Of a stretch of DNA of 64,000 nucleotides, positions 54,001 through 64,000 are shown in pieces. Source of the stretch: Saturnia japonica (Eukaryota; Arthropoda; Insecta; Lepidoptera; Saturniidae); contig CM065310.1 of NCBI GenBank assembly GCA_033032175.1, positions 1,798,001 through 1,862,000 on the forward strand, given 5' to 3'. The notes beneath the pieces were generated by a model, which was not told the DNA's origin, did not search any database, and worked only from the letters and a program-made list of their open reading frames with translations. A program made the translations under genes and the position numbers. Within the stretch, counting starts at the first letter, position 1; each line of letters begins with the position of its first letter.

Positions 54001-57000
54001 CTGTATGTATGGCCACCATAAACCAATCAAACACCTGGCATAGTGACAAAACTTAGGCACTTGATCAGCCTATGTAATCCAGCAATTAAGCAGGGTAAGG
54101 CACCATGCACATGATGACTCTCTTTTGGGATTGGACTTTTGGATTCAAGATCAACTAAGATCAAACAGTGGTTGCGGTTAGGAACAGTGCCTATAAAGAG
54201 TCACCTGACTGCACAACATTTGAATATCTCCTTGTGCATTTTGGCTTTAATAGATAAAAGTTCATTTAGTTTATAATCAACTTTAAAAAAGTAGGAGGTT
54301 GTCAATTCCTTGGTATATTTATTCTTTATGGATGTTCAGCTATAACTTCTTTGTCTACAAACCGAATTAGATGATTATTTTTTCGATGTAAAGGGATACT
54401 TCCAAGGGATACTATTTCATTGGAATTGGTCTCGACTTCGAAGATACAAGAGGGAGTTCCTCAAAATTATTGAAATTGGTAGTAGTTTTTGGTTAGAATT
54501 GTTTGTATAATTTGCATTACAGTGTGAACCGTTACACGGGTGGGGGTTCCGACGTGGGGGGTATCAGTGTAGGTGCCTTCCTGGGTACAGACTACCGAGC
54601 TTAGTTCGAAGGCCGTACCTCGGAGAGATCATTGAGCGAGCCACCTCCGACCAGTATTACAACAACTTCGACTGCAAGAAGATTGGATGTAAGTATACAA
54701 CAAATCATATAGACAGGCAAGCTGTAGGAAAACCATACATTTTTGTAATAAAACTTAAAGTTTTTTTATGTGAAATATCTAATGCAGTGGGTCAGACCTG
54801 TTGTTGGTTGTAGACACTTTGGTCCATCAAAGTTACATGTTAGAGCATCTGTATATTAGAAGATTTCTTTTGGTTTCTCGTGTTTTGGGATCACCCAGTG
54901 TATATCCAGCAATCAAGTGGAGTGGTAGGGGTCACGACAACCATACACATAGTAATAAAATAAACATCTTCACATTTACTTTCTTTTGGGACTCACTTAC
55001 TTGGTACACGGCGAGCCGGCGTGGTTTCCGCAACTAGGCCACTGTTAGGCCCTTTTTGCTTTACAGACTTTCTTTTGGTTTAAGATATCCAAATTTTCTT
55101 GATGGATTAGTGTCCTGAACGAAGTCTTAATACATATTACTTAAATATAAGGTGGCAACCAAGCATATGACTTGCCTGATGGTAAGTGATTACTTTAGCA
55201 TATGGACATTGTAATACATTAGCTATCACTATACCATTTCCATTTCTTTATTTTCTCGATGACAGCTCCTGTGAAAACTTGAACGAGCGTCTTTTTTACA
55301 TTATGTATGCATTATTTTATAAAAATATGACGTTTACACGTACAAGGTTATATCAGAGTCAGAGAAACTGTTCAAAATTTTCGAAGCTGTTGTAAAATAA
55401 GTAGGTATAGGTAGGTACTCGACAATGAAAGGAAATAATTATAACAGGTAATCTTTGTTTATTTATTTTAATCAAAATCTGATGAATCCTCACTACTTAT
55501 TTCATATAGATATTCAATATTCATTCAGATCGATATCATCATTACTTACTTGGTCACTACATTACAACTATCAAATTAGAACTGTCATCGAGAAAATTTA
55601 ACCCGCTCTACTCTAAGAAGCTCTGAAACTCCTACTCAGCCCAAGGACACACCACAAGGTTATTTGGCTGTGACCTTTGTAGGATGGAGATATTTCACCA
55701 GTCGGACTGCCTCAAGTAGTGAGGAATTTCTGTACCCTAACTCTCTTTGAAACCACTTTCATTTCGTTTTATATTATAATAAATATTTATTGTTAACTAC
55801 AAGGGATCCAGAAGCTGCCGGTGCAATGGGAGAGAGCTCATCCGTTTCTACGTGCTATCTACATGGACAAGTATTATGAGTATGTGAATGCGACCAGCGG
55901 ACCAGATGCTTTACACACAGAGAGAGTTAATGTTTACGAAGTGCTCAATTTCATCCGAGGAGTCCAGCCTAACAATTGTTCCAAGTTGGTATATTTTCAT
56001 TTTGCCTTGATAATACATAATAATAATATTGGGACACAATTTCACACCAGGCCATTTAATTTCAAAATAAGTAAAGCTTGTATTATTGTAACTAAACAGC
56101 TCATATACATACACTAGCTGTGCCCCACAGTTCCACTCGTGTTCATTTTATCCGAAAAACACCGTAAATGTTCTCATTTTTTGCAAGTACAAACTATTTT
56201 AATTTTCCATTATCTCCTAAACAATGTGTTCAAGTAACATGCTATAAAGAGCTATGTTTAACTTGATAAAATGGTCTGTATGTTGAAGTAACTTTTGTTT
56301 ATAAGGAATAATATGCCATGCTAAAAATTATGCTCATAAATAACTTTTTAATTATAAACAAATTTTTGTCACAAAATAGCTTATTGTGGTTTATGTGTAA
56401 GAGATAGGCATATGCTATCACAGACTCTTTTTTAGACATATTAAAGACCAACATTTTTGTAGAACATTGTATTTACTTATTACTAACCATTACAGCAGCG
56501 CACACGGATAAAGCAGTTCATGAGCGCTTTGATTTCCGACTTACTTAACAAAAATCATTATTTAAGGCTAGCTGAGAGGTGTAGCCTTATATTAAAAAGC
56601 CTATACTTGTGAATCTGGCTATCATATACAACATAATTTTTCGAATCCGACTGGTAGTTGGCTGGCATGTTTAAACAAACATTAAAGAAAGCTCTGCTGC
56701 TTTATTACCTGTATCTATACAATAATAATAATAATAAAGCTTCTTTATTCCATATCTAATAGACAATTTACAAATAAAAATTAGTGTTAGTATTATTAGT
56801 TATATAAAACTTTTATTCTTTATGTATAAATTTATACAAATAATAAAATTTAATTGTGTGTTTGTAGTGCCAAAATAACAGCTTTTTTGCTGAATGCATA
56901 TGAAAGTATAATTATACGATATCTACAACAAAAAACCCATTTTTAAAATTTTTGTCTGTCTGTCTGTTTGTTCCGGGTAATCTCAACAACGGTTAGGCCG

Positions 57001-60000
57001 ATTTTGATGGGACTATCACTGGTAGATAGCTGGATTTATAGGAGTAACGTGGGCTACTTTTTTTTTAGAAAACGAATTAGTGTTCCGCAGAAATAATAAA
57101 GAAACTGGTAATGGTGAATCAATTCGGGCGCTTAAATGGCTTACGCTGAGTAAACATAAGAGATATAGCAAATTAAAGTACTAAATAATTGTAAACATTA
57201 AAAAGATATACAAAAAAGTCTGCGAAAGTATATATTTATCTTTTGGAATACCCATAATAACCATTTTTGTCTTTAAAATAGCCAGGACCGGGGAAATAAG
57301 ATTCGCGCGGGCATTCTGTAGTACACATGAGCGAAGCCGCGGGCACAGCTAGTATATAATAAATCTATGGTTTTTCATATAATGCGACATCAACAGGTAC
57401 AATCCGACCGATTTATTCTTGAATGGGGACATCGCTTACGGCGCCGAAGAACAATTAGAAAATCAGGCGAAAATGGCCGTCCGGCTTGCGAATTTCATCA
57501 GTGCATTTTTACAAGTAAGACTTCTCGTTTCAATCATGTATGTGAATGTACGTTTGTTTGAATGTTTGTCCGTCAATTACACTTGAATCTTTATGACGAA
57601 ATTTGGTAAAAAGGTCGATTATTTCGTAGATGGGATAAAGACTAATTTACGCTCAATAATGAGTACATTATAACACGTAAAACGTAATTATATCATGTAG
57701 TTTTGTTTAAAATTCATGCTATTTCATTTGACTTTTTATAGAAATAGAAATAAAAAATTTCTTTCAAACGCAATATTGCATTACAATTTTATATTTGTCT
57801 GACAAGGCATTTGAATATGTTTATCACATTCACTTCTATTTACTGGGCTGGTCCTGTTATTGAGATAATACATTTAGTTCTTGTTATTTGTCTTTTAATT
57901 ACATTTGATAAGGAAAAAGAGAAAAACTGTTATAATAAAAAAAATGTTATAGTGAATAATGTTGCTAGATATGCTACGAAATGTGTTAAACACATTTAAA
58001 TAAAGGAGCTGTCATAATCCACAACAATATTACTTTATATATAAAAGAGAAATTTCTTCTCAGGTATCTGATCCTCAAGAAGTCTTCAGTGGTAATCGAG
58101 TTGCTGATAAACCTCTGACTGAAGATCAGATGATAGGAGAGACCCTCGCCCTTGTTCTTGGTGATTCCAAGATTTGGTCAGCTGGTATGTATAAGCATGT
58201 GTTTATAGCGTCATACAACGTTGACAGCCAGTATTATATAGGACTTAGGTACAAAAGCATGTTTATGACGTCATACGTCATTGTCATATGGTACGTTAAA
58301 CTGCGTTAATGTCATATGTCATCTTTCTGAGCAGGAAACTATGAAGTCACTATACTACTGTGTCCCAAAAGTATCCGACCTGTACCTGTAACTTCGCACT
58401 GGCATTATTGTTTGTCATCCGGCTCATGGCATTCTTTGAGCGAGTCCTTTGACTGAACAAGACGCTCCCATCGGTACATCCACATCTTGATGCAGTTCTG
58501 GTAAACGGTTTTCGGAATGCCCGTGAAAGCACGCGTCGCATTAGTTTCAACCGTATTTCTGTCGTCAAACCGGTGTCCTTTCAGCGACATTTTAAATTTT
58601 GAGAACAGTCAAAAGTCGCATATGGCTATATCGGGACTGTATGGAGACTGACGGAGTTGTTGAATATTGTTTCACTAAAAAAATTTGCACGAGGTTCGAT
58701 GAATGTGCTGGCGCGTTATCATGGTGGAGAAATCCAGTCGCCACTCGACCAAACACTTGTGCGACCGTTTTTGAATTGCTTGTACAACTCTTTTATTTAA
58801 CTTGCTTTGTTAGTATGGGTCAAATCTCGCAATTGAATTTATCTCCAACCGATTGAGCTGAAATTTTGCATACACATTTAGTTTGGATGGCAATGCATGG
58901 TTAGTTAAGTGACGACACAATATGGTGGACTCCCAAAGATGGCAAATCGGTTATTTTTATGTACCCCCATGATATGGGTATCAAATGAAAGGGTTTGCTG
59001 AGAAGAGTACGAAAAAAATACATTAAAAAAAATCTTATAACATAAAAAACTCGTAAGAAATTTATTTAGTTTAAATTCCCGTTTAACCTGCTTTTATTTG
59101 CGCTACAAGCATTTAAAATTATTGAAATATTGAATAAAAGTTGGTTTTCTATCGTAAATTTACTGAAACACCTCTAGTGGATTCGCAGGAGAACCAGAAT
59201 TATTAGTGGAGGTTTTTAAGTGAGACAGCGGTATTGTTTGTGGTGATAAATACGCATGGATAATATAATGGATCACTTTCAGGCACATTCTGGGATCGGA
59301 ACAAATTCACAAATCGCACATTCTTCGCACCGTTCGCTTATAAGACTGAGCTCAACACTAGAAAGTTTAAGCTTGAAGACTTGGCGCGATTGAACAGCAC
59401 TGGTGAGTTTAATTCAATAATTATATACTGTTACGATCTGAGTAAAAATAGGAAAAAAAAAACACTATTCTCGTAATACCTGCAATCCTCTAAAATGTAT
59501 TAGAAACATAAATACTAAAATAATATATTTCACTTACACATTCAAAGCTTATCCCTTCGTTTGCGTAATCCAACAAGCAATGTATAAAAATAGAACACTT
59601 CCCCTTTTAAAAAATGTCCTAAAGAGTTCTAGTGATTCCGATCTTCTTTTTATTTTGGTATATAAGCGAGCCGTGTTCCAAGCAATGACCACTGTTTGGT
59701 CAACGATGTGGAAATAACAAATGACAAAAATTGTGTGATAAAAACTGTCATATTTGTTATGTGAGAGATTTTTTGTGGTTCAAACTTTTTTTTAGTTTAC
59801 TTTTCCATTCCTACACTGGTCTTATTTTCTAGTTCACCCTAAGGAGGCTTGCATGACACATGTCAAATGTTTATTTTAGTAATATAGCATAACTTAAATA
59901 AAAGCTGTGGAAATGAAATAATAAAAATAAACTATAACAACAGTTGTGATTGTAATCAGGAAAAATTGGGTATTGTATGCCTGACGCCAAACAACAAGAT

Positions 60001-63000
60001 AAGTTACAGTCAATATTCTCCTTTGCGTGTTGCTACAGTAAAAATTTAGGAATTACGTAAATATTTTTTTTGTTCGTAATTAAAAAATTAACTAATAAAT
60101 TAAATGTGTAACGGCGTAGAATTAACTCGATTAATTTTCGATTGGAATAATGAATATGAGTAATTTTGGTTTCCTGGGTTTTATTATTTTGATCTACTCT
60201 ATTTGAAAGTAACGCTGCACGTAGTAAGGAAAAAAAATACGAAAACTCATAAAAATCATTGTATACATAGAGGAAGTTTTTTGGGATTTTGTAGTGCAAA
60301 ATCTTTTTATAATTAATTTATCAGTATCAAAATGTTTTATAATGATAATTGATAGTCGAAATGCATCTGTTTAGGTTATGTAATAATTTGCACGACGTAA
60401 AAATTTACATAACATACCATCACGCCTGTATTCCCCGAAGGGTTAGGGCAGAGTGTACTAATAATGTACACCAACAGTTCGCCGAGTATGTTTTTACGTC
60501 CCAATTAATAAGAGGTGAGCCTATAGCCTTTAATCGGGCACGAACCTAAACTCCGAGCTGCTACTGAGAATTTCATAGGAAAACCCCAATAACACTTTGC
60601 TCGACCTTAGATTCGAACCCAGGACCTCGCTCATAGCAGTCGCGCTTACGACCACTAGGCTAACGAGGCAGTTAACAATTTACGTTCTGTAGATATGTCA
60701 TGCAAGCCTTCTTATGATGAACAAGGTATAGTAATATTTGTGCTTATCTGTTTTCCGGCATTGCAGTTTTTAAGAGAATATGAGTATCCTATGAAATCAA
60801 AAGCCGGAAGAAAGTAAGTTTGACTGATTATTAGATTATTATAAACTTCAATTTTATCTCTACACATTTATGGTGAATTTTAATACTAGCTTTGAATTAA
60901 GCTAACAGTAAAATATTTGCCATGAATAATTGTGTGCATTTTATTAACAAGACGCATGATCCCCTAGAAACTGAAAGAATGGGAAAAATGTTCCGATATC
61001 GACTCAAAATTTTTGAATAGAATAAGTGCCCAAATATATCGATCCGATTTAATATGATGAAAGATTTTGTTTCCTTTTACAGAGGAAGCTTACACGGGCA
61101 AGCCGTGGTTCCAATTTCTGAAACAACGCTGGTCGACGAACTTTGACAGCCTCCAGCAATATTTCCTGAAGATGAAGATCCGTGACAGTGAATTCGGTAA
61201 ATACCTGAAGAGGTACGAGCGGTACCCGACTTATTACAGGGCGGCGAATATACAACACGGCCATTGGACTAGGCCCTACTTCGACTGCGACGGTCATTTG
61301 AAACAATGGGTTATCACATATGCGTCTCCTTTCTTCGGCTGGGACAGTGTTAAAGTCAAGCTCGAGTTCAAGTGAGTTATTATCTTTATCTATATACTAT
61401 ATATGTACATATAAAGCTAAATTATTCAAAAATAAATTAAAAAACTCGCCATAAAAATCACTTGACTATATTTTTTTTTCTTTTTTCTATTTTTGCGTTT
61501 TATTTTATTCCCAGATGTCGTACATAAATATTATATAGCCTATATCAATCTCACAATTGAGACGAATCTAACGATACCTCGTATGCTAAAGTCCATTAAG
61601 CCCTTTAGGCTACAGAGCGAGCCAAATAAATAGACATACATAAAATTAACTTCGTTTTTCGCAGTCAGGTAGTAAAAATTAGTTTTGGCTCATGGTTTTA
61701 AACTCACCCATGTAGCCTATTGTTGTTCTGAATTCCCATACCTGCCTACAGATTGCTTAATATTCATGACTACTTTTCCGCTCCTTAGTTTCGTAGTATA
61801 GAGCCTATAACATTTCTCATTAAAATAGATATCTAAATTACGCATGGTAGTCAGCAAAATTTAGTAGGCTATGATGTACCCATCCGTAATACTTAGCCTT
61901 TACGTATTTTAAGGTCCAAATTAAATCATGCAGAGGAGGTTCGTTCGAGTTTTAGGATATTTTAAGCATGAATTGATTAATGCAAGTGCAGAGAAGCTGA
62001 GAAGGATCATGGGACTTTTCGAGGTTTTAAGCCTCAATTGACTGATGTTAGTGTAGACTGTAGACCAAAATCTATGGGATTTTATGTGAATTTTAGCCCT
62101 GAATTGAATATTTCTAATGAGGCCCGGATAATTTATAAATTTATCTCATTGACTCCTAAATTTAATTACAATTTACAACTTATTTTATGTAATAAATTGA
62201 CTTCTCATATGGGACTGGCATAGCCATCAGCGATATAATTATTATTATTATATTTGGTAAGACACACTAGCAGCTAATTAGCTGATGCGTGCGTATCAAA
62301 TAGCTTGGAGATATCTTCCTTGTCCAATCTGCTCTTAAAGGAGGTTATGGTAGGAGCCATCACAACTTTTTCTGGAAGTTTGTTCCATGCTGTGACCACT
62401 CTGTTAGGCAAGAACTGCTTCATTGGGTTTCTTTTTGCTGGGAATTCCCAAAGTTTCAAGGGATGACCTCGTAGGTGTTTATTTTCATTTGACTTAAACA
62501 TATCTTTAAGGCTGGGCACATCGTAATAATTAGTGAGGATTTTATAAGTTTCGATTAACCTGCCCCTTTGTCTACGGTGTTCTAGTGTGGTAAGGCCAAG
62601 GTTTATGAGGCGCTGTTCATAGGGTAAGTTACGCATTGCATACACCATCTTAGTAGCCCTTCTCTGTACATTTTCAATGAGCTTAATGTCTTTTTTGAAG
62701 TAGGATCCCAGATAATATAAGCATGTTCAAGAAGTGGTCTAATATAGGTCTTGTATAACTTTATAAAAGTTTTTGCTGTTAGGAATTTAAATGCCTTGCG
62801 AATGATATAAAGGATCGAATTAGTTTTCTTCACAACCCCAAGCACATGAGTTCCCCATTTAAGATCTTTGGATACTGTAACTCCCAAGTAAGTCCCTTTG
62901 TGTTTCAACTGCGGTTAATTGTTCACCACCAAGATAGTATATCTGACAAGGATTATTACTACCAATGTGTAGCACGGAGCACTTATTCACATTTAAAGTT

Positions 63001-63851
63001 AGAAGCCAGTCATGAGTCCACTTAAAATCGCATTAAGGTCATTCTGTATAGCTCGCCAGTTGCTTCGAGGGTTAGCAAAAAATTTGGTATCATCAGCAAA
63101 AAGCGAAAAAGGTAGTTGCGGAGTACTTTTCAAGTCTGAGAGGAACAAGATAAAGAGCAATGGACCAAGCACCGAACCTTGAGGAACGCCACTGAGGACA
63201 CTTCGCGGATCGGACATGACTTCGCCAATGCGCACCCGAAACGTTCTACCAGAAAGGAAGTCGCATATCAGGCTAAAATGCTTCCACGTATGCCAAGGTG
63301 TTCCAATTTGTGTATGAGGCGTTTCAGAGGAACACGGTCAAATGCCTTCTCATAATCCAAGTAAATGATATCTGTTGGCTGTCCATTACTATGGTTCCGT
63401 GTCCACTCGTTTAAGCAATTTAGTAAATTGGTTGTAACAGATCGTTTTGGGATGAAACCATGCTGCTCATCCAGGGTAATCTTTTCATGTATTAGAAATT
63501 CTCTTATGTGGCAAGCTATCATCATCTCCATGGTTTTGCACAATACACTAGTCAAACTAATGGGCCTATAGTTTTAATAATGTAATTTTAGAGGAGAATC
63601 CATGGGATTATTTGTGAATATTAGGCCTGAATTGAATAGAGTTTGTTATCACTGGAATTCAACATATTTGTAGAACTTTGCCTTTATGCCTTAAATGCCT
63701 TTTTAAGTATACAACTATTATAATTTTTTTTAGGGGCGTGGTGGCTGTAACTATGTCTCTGACGTCACTGGACATTAACCAATGCCCGGACAAGTATTAC
63801 GTTCCAAACGCGTTCAAAGGAACGGATAAGTGTGACAGATCCACCTCTTAT
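51088..63851 (+). CDS. GPR158/CG31760-like orphan class C receptor, N-terminal ectodomain (9 exons, 3' end beyond window)
   Basis: Exons 51088-51861, 52182-52315, 53128-53257, 54523-54688, 55804-55988, 58064-58184, 59283-59402, 61083-61371, 63734-63851 sum to 2037 nt (679 codons) in one consistent frame. Signal peptide: residues 1-22, hydrophobic LLLISLCVLLWG before GQYEW. Many Asn-X-Ser/Thr sites indicate an extracellular protein. Module 1 (about 25-400): Cache-like region ending WTKPYFDC...DINQC, then an EGF-like stretch with Cys 347, 362, 364 and 397 (CEPLHGWGFRRGGYQCRC). Module 2 (from about 464) repeats WTRPYFDC...SLDINQC. This layout recalls GPR158/GPR179 and Drosophila CG31760; no transmembrane part is in the window, so receptor identity is inferred. 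A secreted relative is the alternative. Confidence 0.75.
52425..52674 (-). mobile_element. Mariner end fragment, same family as 17322-18589
   Basis: GCCGCGTTGCTGCCAGGTAC through CAATAAACAAATGACTAC to the terminal GGTAAAGACCTAA followed by TA closely matches 18330-18589. Only the 5' (transposase N-terminus) end remains. In intron 2 of the receptor gene. Confidence 0.8.
52683..52998 (-). mobile_element. LINE 3' fragment
   Basis: Reverse strand frame NNNRWAKHLTEWVPRDEKK, GRPSKRWRDFF, HWMQKAQEKQLWKGLGEVYA resembles the ORF C-terminus of insect RTE/R1-type LINEs. The 3' end TAAATAAAGGCTATTTT lies at about 52700. In receptor intron 2, right next to the mariner fragment. Confidence 0.6.
54285..54475 (-). 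repeat. Dispersed repeat R3, reverse copy
   Basis: Reverse of the 19300 and 36000 copies: TTTAAAAAAGTAGGAGGTTG at one end, GTTCAGCTATAACTTCTTTG and GGAATTGGTCTCGACTTCGA at the other. Ends about 50 bp before the exon at 54523. Confidence 0.5.
55140..55745 (+). repeat. Probable SINE/LINE-derived repeat
   Basis: GGTGGCAACCAAGCATATGA and TTGCCTGATGGTAAGTGATT are a widespread lepidopteran repeat motif. The 55600-55740 part (CTCTGAAACTCCTACTCAGC, CACACCACAAGG) looks like its continuation after an AT-rich interruption. No ORF. In receptor intron 4. Confidence 0.4.
56020..56435 (-). repeat. Repeat R2 with Helitron-like terminus
   Basis: From CTAGCTGTGCCCCACAGTTC at 56114 to CAGACTCTTTTTTAGAC, parallel to 340-700 but uninterrupted. 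56020-56110 is a separate piece shared with the 39590-39660 hairpin flank. In receptor intron 5. Confidence 0.5.
56880..57352 (+). repeat. Helitron-like element, near-complete
   Basis: AATAACAGCTTTTTTGCTGA, TTCCGGGTAATCTC, GGACTATCACTGGTAGATAG, then ATTCGCGCGGGCATTCTGTA and GAGCGAAGCCGCGGGCACAG followed by CTAG|T. It is the single-copy form of the element folded back at 13077-13759. In receptor intron 5; 57360-58060 holds no recognised feature. Confidence 0.55.
58355..58790 (-). mobile_element. Mariner-like element 3' fragment
   Basis: Reverse strand: GFLHHDNAPAHSSN (second catalytic D), QSPYSPDIAICDF (third D, followed by a stop), then MSLKGHRFDDRNTVETNATR, PKTVYQNCIKMWMYRWERLV. The + strand end CTGTGTCCCAAAAGTATCCG looks like the element's terminal repeat. 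A frameshift lies between the two Asp motifs. In receptor intron 6; 58800-59280 is uncharacterised. Confidence 0.75.
60415..60672 (-). repeat. tRNA-derived SINE family B
   Basis: On the - strand it begins TGCCTCGTTAGCCTAGTGGT (A box at 60652-60662), then GGTCCTGGGTTCGAATC (B box around 60610-60620), and continues into a family body with CATACTCGGCGAACTGTTGG. A clear tRNA-type Pol III promoter followed by unrelated sequence defines a SINE. In receptor intron 7; the rest of that intron is plain. Confidence 0.8.
61950..62125 (+). repeat. Degenerate minisatellite, about 65-bp period
   Basis: Units with TTTTAAGCATGAATTGATT (61960), TTTTAAGCCTCAATTGACT (62025) and TTTTAGCCCTGAATTGAAT (62090), each preceded by a (C/T)ATGGGA motif from the second unit onward. 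A further unit (ATTAGGCCTGAATTGAATAG, about 63618) lies on the far side of the LINE at 62233-63578. Confidence 0.5.
62233..63578 (-). mobile_element. 5'-truncated LINE (CR1/Jockey-like), degenerate
   Basis: Reverse strand: NYRPISLTSVLCKTMEMMIA (start of the retained RT), LDEQHGFIPKRSVTTNLLNC, DIIYLDYEKAFDRVPLKRLI, VPQGSVLGPLLFILFLSDLK, LFADDTKFF (catalytic FADD), LGVTVSKDLKWGTHV, then GRLIETYKIL and LPNRVVTAWNKLPEKVV to a stop. Two or three frame changes. A TATTATTATT tail at about 62237-62250 marks the 3' end. In receptor intron 8, antisense to the gene. Confidence 0.85.
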
Positions 63852-64000
63852 GTAAGTAATTAGTGTATATTTTATAGTAATATCTATAGTAGGTGTGTTT
63901 ATGGTGACTCTCGGTAGACGACAACTCGACGGTCATGACTGTTTTTCCATGTGCTCAATTATGGTTATATATAAAAAAGGCAATGATTATTCAGCAACTT

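Noticed and set aside
55981..55990. Exon 5 of the receptor ending at 55984 (AA|GTTGGT)
   Set aside because: That donor is weak and gives an early stop in the next exon; AAGTTG|GTATAT at 55988 keeps the frame open into VSDPQEVF.
60600..60672. tRNA gene
   Set aside because: A and B boxes look tRNA-like, but no full cloverleaf with anticodon and acceptor stems follows; it is the head of a SINE.

Overview
The window is nuclear DNA of an insect, almost certainly a moth or butterfly (Lepidoptera). The evidence is AT-rich sequence, small exons with GT/AG introns, insect-type genes (delta-class glutathione S-transferases, Rab11, mitochondrial ribosomal protein L1, a GPR158-like receptor), and a dense load of mariner, Tc1, BEL/Pao, LINE, SINE and Helitron-like repeats whose termini (CTAGCTG..., GACTTCGTCTGCG) are typical of lepidopteran genomes. 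Most simple ORFs here are chance frames; the real genes are split into exons, which I joined by splice sites and phase.

Layout. 1-5.7 kb is a repeat block: a Tc1/mariner-superfamily transposase pseudogene (1101-5668) that has received a solo LTR (1832-2691, TSD CCTAT) and a 5'-truncated LINE (2988-5593, 9-bp TSD). 6.2-14.5 kb holds two delta-class GST genes facing each other tail to tail (6235-9564 on +, 9772-14406 on -), with matching intron phases and stop codons about 200 bp apart. 14.5-19.5 kb is gene-poor and contains a nearly complete but frameshifted mariner (17322-18589). 19.5-41.4 kb is Rab11 on the - strand: five coding exons (22369-41204) and probably a spliced 3' UTR reaching about 19535. 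Rab11 intron 3 contains a broken Tc1 element, and inside that a complete but decayed BEL/Pao LTR retrotransposon (26003-31692, TSD CTATT).

41.8-43.2 kb is a striking inverted duplication with about 500-bp arms that are nearly identical. 45.0-49.5 kb is mRpL1 (- strand, eight coding exons, 352 codons). From 51.1 kb to the window end runs a + strand gene for a secreted or ectodomain-bearing protein that I read as a GPR158/CG31760-like orphan class C receptor. Nine exons (679 codons) are visible, the ectodomain module appears twice, and any transmembrane part lies beyond the window. Its introns carry mariner, LINE, SINE and Helitron-like debris.

The four gene types do unrelated cellular jobs (detoxification, recycling-endosome traffic, mitochondrial translation, cell-surface signalling); nothing suggests a functional cluster except the GST pair. 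The more unusual content is structural: nested insertions with readable target-site duplications, fold-back repeats, and a candidate 3' UTR intron in Rab11.
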